Assembly: GCF_030405905.1 (NCBI RefSeq)
Contig: NZ_JASATW010000002.1
Location: 62,001 to 126,000, forward strand
Origin: Sphaerothrix gracilis
GTDB taxonomy: Bacteria > Cyanobacteriota > Cyanobacteriia > Phormidesmidales > Phormidesmidaceae
Direction: 5' to 3'
DNA: 64,000 bases
Below are positions 17,589 to 23,347 of the stretch, piece by piece. The stretch's first letter is position 1, and each line of letters starts with the position of its first letter. The notes under the pieces are model-generated. The model was not told where the DNA came from. It worked only from the letters and a program-made list of their open reading frames with translations, and ran no database searches. Made by a program: the position numbers and the translations under genes.

Positions 17589-17782
17589 GGCAAATTCCTT
17601 GGCGAGTCGGGCAGCTTCTCTCTATTAAGCAGTTTTAGCAAAAAAATAGGGGAGCGATCGCACCGGAGCGACTCGGCTAGAGAGAATAAAATTGCAGTAG
17701 ACTAGTCTAGCCGGGAGAGACTGAAATTTAACCGCTCTCACCCGCCAAAAACAAGGCGAACCCACGTTACTTCGAATCGCGA

Positions 17783-19258
17783 ATGGACTTTCAAGCATCC
17801 GATAAATCCTGTCTAGACTGGAGCGGAGATTGTTTAATCATCGGACTCACAGAGGCAGACCTACCGCTCAAAGCAGCCTTTGCAGACTTAGATAAATCCC
17901 TCTCCGGCCTGCTGCAGGCGCTGATTGAGGAGTCTGAGTTTGAGGCAAAAGCGGGCAGCAGCGCCGCCATTCGTGTGGGTAATGATGGTCCCTTTCGCAA
18001 GCTGGGAGTTGTGGGTTTAGGGGGAGCGGATGCCCTCAGCGCTGAGGGATTACGCAAGGCCGCTGCCGCCGCTGCCCGGCTAGCCAATAAAGAAAAGTGC
18101 GCCAAGGTAGGACTGCAGTTTGGTCGGGGTTCGATTTCGCCGGAGGTAGCAGCCCAGGCCATGACCGAAGGGGCAGCGCTAGCGCTGCATCAGGATAAGC
18201 GCTTTAAGTCAGAGAATAAAGACAAATCGGCCTCCAAAGTAGAAACGATTCATTTGCTTGACCTCGCGGGTCAGGACAGCGCCATTGCTAAAGCCCAAGC
18301 TATCTACAACGGCGTGGTTTTAGCCCGTGAGCTGGTATCAGCCCCGCCCAATATTGTCACGCCCGCTTATCTGGCTGAGTCTGCCGCTGAGATTGCGCAG
18401 GCCCACGGCCTAGACCTAGAAGTTTTAGAAAAGGAAGCGTGTGAGGCGCAGGGGATGGGAGCCTATTTGGGGGTCGCCCAGGCTTCTGACCTGCCACCTA
18501 AGTTTATTCACCTGACCTACAAGCCTAGCGGTACGCCGCGTCGCAAACTCGCCATCATCGGCAAAGGTCTCACCTTTGACTCCGGCGGCCTCAACATCAA
18601 GGGGGCGGGCAGCGGCATTGAAATGATGAAAATCGACATGGGCGGCGCGGCGGCTACGCTGGGGGCGGCTAAGGCGATCGCCCAGCTCCAGCCCGATGTG
18701 GAAGTCCACTTTATCAGCGCTGCCACTGAGAATATGATTAGCGGTCGGGCCCTGCGTCCGGGGGATATTCTCACCGCCTCCAACGGCAAAACCATTGAGG
18801 TCAACAACACTGATGCGGAAGGCCGCCTCACTTTAGCCGATGCCCTCGTCTTTGCCGAAAAGCTAGGGGTGGACGCCATCCTGGATCTAGCTACCCTGAC
18901 AGGGGCCTGCATGATTGCCCTAGGTGACGACATTGCCGGACTGTGGAGTCCTGACGACGAGCTAGCTGAGAGCATTGTCCACGCGGCGGAAACAACTGGG
19001 GAGAAGCTGTGGCGGATGCCGCTGGAAGAAAAATACTTTGACGGCATGAAGTCCGTAGTGGCGGATATGAAAAATACCGGACCGCGTCCCGGTGGGGCGA
19101 TCACGGCGGCACTTTTCCTGCAGCAGTTCGTCAAAGAAACTGCCTGGGCGCACCTGGACGTAGCTGGCCCCGTTTGGACCGAGAAAGAAAGCGGCTACAA
19201 CAATCCTGGCGGTACGGGCTACGGCGTCAGAACCTTAGTGCAGTGGGCGATCGCCTAA
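17783..19258 (+). CDS. pepA: Leucyl aminopeptidase (M17 family)
   Basis: 491 residues, normal for the family. It removes N-terminal residues, preferably Leu, from peptides using two metal ions, as a hexamer in the cytoplasm. The C-terminal catalytic domain has the metal-binding segment GKGLTFDSGG and the M17 signature NTDAEGRL (residues 342-349; Asp344 and Glu346 are metal ligands). It is transcribed divergently from the transglycosylase gene, with a 194-bp shared promoter region, and is followed 213 bp later by clpS. Confidence 0.97.
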   Translation: MDFQASDKSCLDWSGDCLIIGLTEADLPLKAAFADLDKSLSGLLQALIEESEFEAKAGSSAAIRVGNDGPFRKLGVVGLGGADALSAEGLRKAAAAAARLANKEKCAKVGLQFGRGSISPEVAAQAMTEGAALALHQDKRFKSENKDKSASKVETIHLLDLAGQDSAIAKAQAIYNGVVLARELVSAPPNIVTPAYLAESAAEIAQAHGLDLEVLEKEACEAQGMGAYLGVAQASDLPPKFIHLTYKPSGTPRRKLAIIGKGLTFDSGGLNIKGAGSGIEMMKIDMGGAAATLGAAKAIAQLQPDVEVHFISAATENMISGRALRPGDILTASNGKTIEVNNTDAEGRLTLADALVFAEKLGVDAILDLATLTGACMIALGDDIAGLWSPDDELAESIVHAAETTGEKLWRMPLEEKYFDGMKSVVADMKNTGPRPGGAITAALFLQQFVKETAWAHLDVAGPVWTEKESGYNNPGGTGYGVRTLVQWAIA

Positions 19259-19471
19259 GTTAAACTGCCTAGTTAGCTACTGAGAGCGTCCCGGTGATGT
19301 CGTATGATCGGGAAATGGCGGCGCGTATGCACTGGCTGAGCCCTCTGTTCTCAGTCAGCTTCGGCTAACCTTAAATGCTTTCCTGGCTTAAGCTTTACGA
19401 AAGATTCGGTAAACTAAGTACAAACATTCGCGCATGGATTTTCGTTAAAACTCTCATACCTTGTTGTGACT

Positions 19472-19798
19472 ATGATTTCGGTACCTTCGGTGGCACCCAA
19501 AGCGGTTTCTTCCTCTCCAGCCATTGCCCCAGAACGATCTCGTCAAGTCACCCGCAAGCCTTATCCCAACTACAAAATTATCGTTCTAAACGACGACTTC
19601 AACACGTTCAAGCACGTGGCTGACTGTCTGATGAAGTACATTCCCAACATGTCCAGCGATCGCGCTTGGGATTTGACCCATCAGATTCACAACGAAGGAC
19701 AGGCCATTGTTTGGATTGGTCCCTTAGAGCAGGCAGAACTCTATCACAGTCAGCTTAGCCGGGCTGGTCTGACGATGGCACCGTTAGAGCGAGCCTAG
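19472..19798 (+). CDS. clpS: ATP-dependent Clp protease adaptor ClpS
   Basis: 108 residues from the ATG at 19472 (a GTG two codons earlier is possible). After a ~30-residue flexible N-terminus comes the ClpS core: YKIIVLNDDFNTFKHV, the conserved substrate-pocket Asn-Asp-Asp, and THQIHNEGQAIVW. ClpS binds N-degron substrates by their first residue and hands them to the ClpC/ClpA unfoldase. It leads a short cluster with the DUF2103 gene (12 bp downstream) and trm1. Confidence 0.95.
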   Translation: MISVPSVAPKAVSSSPAIAPERSRQVTRKPYPNYKIIVLNDDFNTFKHVADCLMKYIPNMSSDRAWDLTHQIHNEGQAIVWIGPLEQAELYHSQLSRAGLTMAPLERA

Positions 19799-19810
19799 CC
19801 GAGAAGTTCT

Positions 19811-20113
19811 ATGGGGAAGTCGTCTGAGGGCCGCTTAGTCTGGAATCATTCCACCCACATTCCCAAGCTGATTCCGGTGTTGAAAAAGCTCGTGGATGTG
19901 GATCACATCCGCACGATTACCCCCGGCGAAATTAAAAGAACGCGATCGCATATCCCCCAGCTCCAGCTCAAAGTGTCCGTGCCGATTCGCGGCGGCTTCA
20001 AGCTGATTGCGCGCAAGGCCAAGACGGTGCAGGAAGTGTTTGTGCTGACGACGCTGGATCAGGCTAGCTTAGAAGCGGCGATCGCTCAGGTTTTAGATGT
20101 CAGTCGCCGATGA
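19811..20113 (+). CDS. DUF2103-type small protein
   Basis: 100 residues, basic, soluble. The start motif WNHSTHIPKLIPVLKKL, the His-containing HIRTITPGEIKRTRSH and the central KLIARKAKTVQEVFV strand fit the DUF2103 family, annotated in cyanobacteria and archaea as predicted metal-binding. The last four bases overlap the start of trm1 (ATGA), so translation is coupled. The basic surface and partner suggest a link with RNA, but that is inference. Confidence 0.7.
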   Translation: MGKSSEGRLVWNHSTHIPKLIPVLKKLVDVDHIRTITPGEIKRTRSHIPQLQLKVSVPIRGGFKLIARKAKTVQEVFVLTTLDQASLEAAIAQVLDVSRR

Positions 20114-21243
20114 ATGCTGAGTCGGGCTGGTACCGCGAGGGCAAAGCCTTTTTCCGCACCGATCAGAGCTTCTACCGTCCTCACAGTCAGGTGGGGCGCG
20201 ATCTGGCGGTCTTGGCCGCAGCGCTCTACAAAATTCAGCAGGGTCAACTGCGGGTGCTGGACGCGATGACGGGCTGCGGCGTGCGGCCCCTGCGCTATCA
20301 GCTCGAAGCTGAAGCCGACTGGGTCTGGGCCAATGAAGCCAATCCACAGGTGCAGCCAACCCTAGCCCAAAATTTAGCGGTGGGAATGCGCCCCCGCTCT
20401 TACCGCATTACCCAGCAGGATGCTAACCAAATTTTCTTTAGCTGCTACCAGCAGCGCGATTTCTACGATCTGGTAGATGTTGATAGCTTCGGCAGCCCGA
20501 CCCCATTTCTGCAGACGGGGCTGTGGGCTACCAAAGTGGGCGGGCTGCTCTACCTCACCAGCACCGACACTCGCACCACCGGCGGCCATAATCCAGATAG
20601 GAGCCTACAGGTTTACGGTGCGATCGCCCGCGCCCACCCGGCCGTACACGAACAGGGGCTGCGGCTGCTGATTGGCACGGCGCTGCAGCAGGCGGCGGCG
20701 AAGGGAATGCAGGTTCAGCCTGTCTTTTCTCTATTTAACGGCACCGTCCATCGGGTGATGCTGCGGCTGGTAATGGATCAGCCCTGGACGGTAGAGCATT
20801 ACGGCTTTTTGGGCTATTGTCATGGCTGCGGCCATTACCAAACAGTTTCCTGGCGCAGGCTGGGGGATGCTCGCTGCCCCGCCTGTGAGGCGCACGAAAC
20901 GGCCCGACCGCTGACCCTCAGCGGCCCTCTGTGGCTGGGGCCGCTGCACGATGCGGCTTTTCTAGCGCAAATGGTCCGGCTGGCTCAGGATTGGCACTGG
21001 CCGCGCCGGGTGAAGCTGCTGCAAATCATGGCGGATGAGGCGGATTTGCCCCCCTATTATTTCACCCTGGGGGAAATCGGTCGTCACGGTCAGCTCGATA
21101 TTCCCCGCCGCGATCGCCTGATTCAGCGCCTGCGCGATCGCGGCTACCGGGCAGCGCTGACCCATCTAGATTTTCAGGCGATTAAAACTGACGCGCCGAT
21201 GGCGACCTGCGTGGAGCTAGCAAGGCAAATGCAGCGTCAATGA
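20110..21243 (+). CDS. trm1: tRNA (guanine26-N2)-dimethyltransferase Trm1
   Basis: 377 residues. The SAM-dependent domain shows LRVLDAMTGCGVRPLRY (motif I) and VDVDSFGSPTPFL (the Trm1 form of motif IV, residues ~122-134). The C-terminal part has a CHGCG and a RCPAC pair (about residues 238-262) as in the zinc-binding region of Trm1. It methylates G26 of tRNA; Trm1 is typical of archaea and eukaryotes and is found in few bacterial groups, cyanobacteria among them. It overlaps the DUF2103 gene by four bases and meets the next gene head-on one base after its stop. Confidence 0.9.
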   Translation: MNAESGWYREGKAFFRTDQSFYRPHSQVGRDLAVLAAALYKIQQGQLRVLDAMTGCGVRPLRYQLEAEADWVWANEANPQVQPTLAQNLAVGMRPRSYRITQQDANQIFFSCYQQRDFYDLVDVDSFGSPTPFLQTGLWATKVGGLLYLTSTDTRTTGGHNPDRSLQVYGAIARAHPAVHEQGLRLLIGTALQQAAAKGMQVQPVFSLFNGTVHRVMLRLVMDQPWTVEHYGFLGYCHGCGHYQTVSWRRLGDARCPACEAHETARPLTLSGPLWLGPLHDAAFLAQMVRLAQDWHWPRRVKLLQIMADEADLPPYYFTLGEIGRHGQLDIPRRDRLIQRLRDRGYRAALTHLDFQAIKTDAPMATCVELARQMQRQ

Positions 21244-21244
21244 C

Positions 21245-21916
21245 CTACAAAACGCAGCCACAGCGAGCACTTTGGGCATAGGCCCGTAGCTCTGGGCGAA
21301 TGTGGGGCTGCTGCCGCAGCCAGGTGTCGATGGTGGCTTGGATCGCGGACTCGTTGGTTTCGAGCCAGTGACCCATGCCGTGCAGGGCTGCTTCCTGACA
21401 GGCGATCGCGGGCAGGTGCAGCATGGCGGTCTGCGATCGCCAGACAGCCTCAAAAATAGCCTCTCGTTCTTCTACCACCGGGCAAAGGGGCAGCAAGTCC
21501 CACCACATGTAACAGGTGACGTTGAGCGGATTAGCGCCGGGTTCGTCTCGGTGAGAGAGGTGGGGAGAACAGCGGGCGGCAAACAGTTCCCGAAAGAGAA
21601 TTTCAAAGGCGTCAAGGCAGCGCAGGCGATCGCACAGAGGGACGGTGATATCGGCTAGGGCAAACATGTAGTCGCTGGCGCCGTTGCTGACGATGTACCA
21701 AAGCCCTTGAGCAATTTCGCCGTCGGTGTAGCCAGTGAGGGCGGCGGCGGGCTGCTCAAACAGGCGGGTGAGGTAGGTGATGATTTGAGCGGGGGGCGCG
21801 TCCCAGTATTCGCAGTCGTGGTCGTAGTACCAGAGCAGCCCGTTGGGATCTTCCGGCCAGCAGAACACAAACAGAATCCAATCTTCAAAGGAGAGGTCGG
21901 TGAGTTTGCGTTCCAT
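21245..21916 (-). CDS. Uncharacterised protein, helical, Cys/Trp-rich
   Basis: 223 residues with no signal or membrane span. It is rich in Trp, Cys and acidic residues (LSFEDWILFVFCWPEDPNG near the start; ARCGCVL at the end). The pattern of helices (LYHLPAIACQEAALHGMGH-like segment) suggests an all-alpha fold. It is convergent with trm1, whose stop is two bases away. I recognise the general look of a cyanobacterial conserved hypothetical but no function. Confidence 0.65.
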   Translation of the reverse strand: MERKLTDLSFEDWILFVFCWPEDPNGLLWYYDHDCEYWDAPPAQIITYLTRLFEQPAAALTGYTDGEIAQGLWYIVSNGASDYMFALADITVPLCDRLRCLDAFEILFRELFAARCSPHLSHRDEPGANPLNVTCYMWWDLLPLCPVVEEREAIFEAVWRSQTAMLHLPAIACQEAALHGMGHWLETNESAIQATIDTWLRQQPHIRPELRAYAQSARCGCVL

Positions 21917-21945
21917 TGCTGAAAGAGTGGGGTCTTGTAGTCACG

Positions 21946-21977
21946 TAGGGTGTGCTAGCGCAGCGTAGCGCACCGAT
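21946..21977. repeat. Cyanobacterial interspersed GTAGGGTG...GCGCACC repeat, copy 1
   Basis: GTAGGGTGTGCTAGCGCAGC and the following GTAGCGCACC form an imperfect palindrome of the kind scattered between genes in many cyanobacteria. A second, inverted copy lies 80 bp away. Confidence 0.6.
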
Positions 21978-22057
21978 TGCGAGGGTTTCGACCTGCTGAG
22001 AATTTGCCCCGTTTTGGATATGTCATATACATAAATGCTTTGTAGAGTGAGGCTTTG

Positions 22058-22091
22058 GTGCGTCAGCGCAGCGCTGACACGCCCTACGCGA
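22058..22091. repeat. Interspersed palindromic repeat, copy 2 (inverted)
   Basis: GTGCGTCAGCGC and GCGCTGACACGC form a near-perfect hairpin around a single A, followed by CCTACGC. It is the same repeat type as 21946-21977 in the opposite orientation, so the two copies flank an ~80-bp spacer. Confidence 0.6.
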
Positions 22092-22110
22092 GCCATGCAA
22101 AATACCCATT

Positions 22111-22350
22111 TCAAAAGTTTAGCCATTTTGTCAAGATGCGCATGGGTTGGCCGCTTTTGGCGTCGATTTGGGGTTTGCTCCAGGCGGTAGCGTTGGCGAA
22201 GCCGAGGCGGTGGAGGATGCCGATAATCAAGTTGATGCCGATATGAGAGCCAATCACAATAATGCGAATAGGTTCGCGGGTGGCGGTAGCTTTGCGATCG
22301 CGGTTGGGCGGGAGGTGGTAGGTTTCGGTGTGGGGGATGAGGTCTTTCAT
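22111..22350 (-). CDS. Small conserved-type cyanobacterial protein
   Basis: 79 residues from the ATG at 22350 (a TTG four codons upstream is possible; neither has a strong ribosome site). A hydrophobic stretch (IRIIVIGSHIGINLIIGILHRLGFA) leads to AWSKPQI and a C-terminal MRILTKWL. The HRLGFA...W pattern near the C-terminus is one I associate with small hypothetical proteins found in many filamentous cyanobacteria. It lies next to two interspersed repeats. Function unknown. Confidence 0.5.
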   Translation of the reverse strand: MKDLIPHTETYHLPPNRDRKATATREPIRIIVIGSHIGINLIIGILHRLGFANATAWSKPQIDAKSGQPMRILTKWLNF

Positions 22351-22495
22351 AGTGATTTTCAACTTTTTGGCAGAAGAATGTGTGCGAAAGGCGCAAAAGG
22401 CAATCGCAGAGTGAGAGACTATTGAATGGCAAACGGAAATAGACCGAGCCTATTGGCTAGCCGTTGGCCATGACCCGGATACGTTTTTACTTATC

Positions 22496-22560
22496 CAAGT
22501 CAACTTGTAATCAATAAGACTATCCAAGCACGCTTGTAATTATCGTGTCAAGCCTGCATG
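22496..22560 (+). promoter_or_regulatory. Three operator-like palindromes before the XRE gene
   Basis: CAAGTCAACTTG (22496-22507) and CAAGCACGCTTG (22525-22536) are perfect palindromes of form CAAGY-N2-RCTTG, 29 bp apart. CAAGCCTGCATG (22549-22560) is a third, imperfect copy 24 bp further. TTGTAATTA-like sequence follows the first two, and again just before the ATG at 22581. The position and repetition fit autoregulation by the XRE repressor coded directly downstream. Confidence 0.6.
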
Positions 22561-22580
22561 TATAAGTTTGTTTGTAATTA

Positions 22581-22814
22581 ATGGCTGATGAGACTTTCCA
22601 ATCCAATGAATCTCCCCTGAAGCAACGCAGGGAAGAACTTGGATTAACTCAGCGAGATATTGGTTCAGCGCTCGGAAAGACGGATCAGACGATTAGCAAT
22701 TGGGAAACGGGCATCTACGAACCGAAAATGACGCCTCGTGAGTTCAAAAAGCTCTGTGAGATTTTACAGTGGTCACTGGAGGATGTCCCTGAAGACTTTG
22801 GGCCGATCAGATAA
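22581..22814 (+). CDS. XRE-family helix-turn-helix regulator
   Basis: 77 residues, one HTH domain and little else. LKQRREELGLTQRDIGSALG is helices 1-2; KTDQTISNWETG is the turn and recognition helix; EPKMTPREFKKLCEILQW completes the fold. It belongs to the short Cro/cI-like class that dimerises on operators and often controls mobile or stress-linked genes. Three palindromes stand in its leader. A decayed second XRE gene follows six bases after its stop, and the large pentapeptide-repeat gene comes 0.5 kb later; either could be its target. Confidence 0.88.
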   Translation: MADETFQSNESPLKQRREELGLTQRDIGSALGKTDQTISNWETGIYEPKMTPREFKKLCEILQWSLEDVPEDFGPIR

Positions 22815-22819
22815 CAGTT

Positions 22820-23042
22820 ATGAGTCTGACTGACCAAAATCAGCAAGTCACGCTGATGGATTTGCGAACCCGTTCGGAATTGACGCGCCGAGAAGTAGCG
22901 ATCGCGCTAAGGGGTTACGGAGAAGACAATATACGTTTGGGAGACGAGCCAGAAGCCGCCTAAGATGACCGTGACTCAAGTACAATAGCTGACTGACCTA
23001 TTAAGCTGCACATTGGAAGAACTTGCAGCGACAGAAAAATAG
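22820..23042 (+). pseudogene. Second XRE-family regulator, inactivated by a frameshift and a stop
   Basis: From the ATG at 22820 the frame codes an XRE start (LMDLRTRSELTRREVAIAL) and then runs off to a stop at 22961. Removing one A at 22909/22910 moves to the frame that continues the domain: GVTEKTIYVWETSQKPPKM, TVTQVQ, then an in-frame TAG at 22986-22988, LTDLLSCTLEELAATEK and a normal stop at 23040-23042. The join restores a complete ~73-residue HTH protein. Two independent lesions mark it as a pseudogene. Its intact relative lies immediately upstream, so this was a tandem pair of regulators. Confidence 0.8.
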
Positions 23043-23115
23043 CGGCAATGCTTGATAAATCTAGCCAATTCCCGTGAAGCGCAGAATCATACTCACTGAA
23101 CCCAGCCATACCCGC

Positions 23116-23176
23116 TGGCTGAGCGCAGTCGAAGCCAGAACCCCAGCAGATGTCCCCTTCGACTTCGCTCAGGGGA
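23116..23176. repeat. Pair of TCGAAGYC/GACTTCGCTCAG interspersed repeats in opposite orientation
   Basis: GGCTGAGCGCAGTCGAAGCC (23117-23136) and CCCCTTCGACTTCGCTCAGG with GG following (23154-23175) are the two orientations of a palindromic element common between cyanobacterial genes. They can pair into one long hairpin. The interval 23043-23347 shows nothing else that I can support. Confidence 0.55.
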
Positions 23177-23347
23177 CGTGGGTAGTGAGTAATCTGAGGA
23201 GTAAAGGCGCTGTGCAGGCGTTGATTGTCAGCCCGCAACCTACCAGTTTTCAAAAACTATAGGCTTTAATGGGAGCAACTGCGACGCCCGGATTTTGCCA
23301 AATCGGGAGTGAAGACAACTTACAAGCCCCCTGATCGCTTGAATTCT

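Noticed and set aside
18517..19134. 205-codon frame antisense to pepA
   Set aside because: Shadow of a strongly conserved coding sequence, low-complexity Ser/Ala composition.
22960..23253. 97-codon minus-strand frame across the XRE pseudogene and repeats
   Set aside because: It reads through interspersed repeats and the reverse strand of the pseudogene, with no domain or ribosome site.
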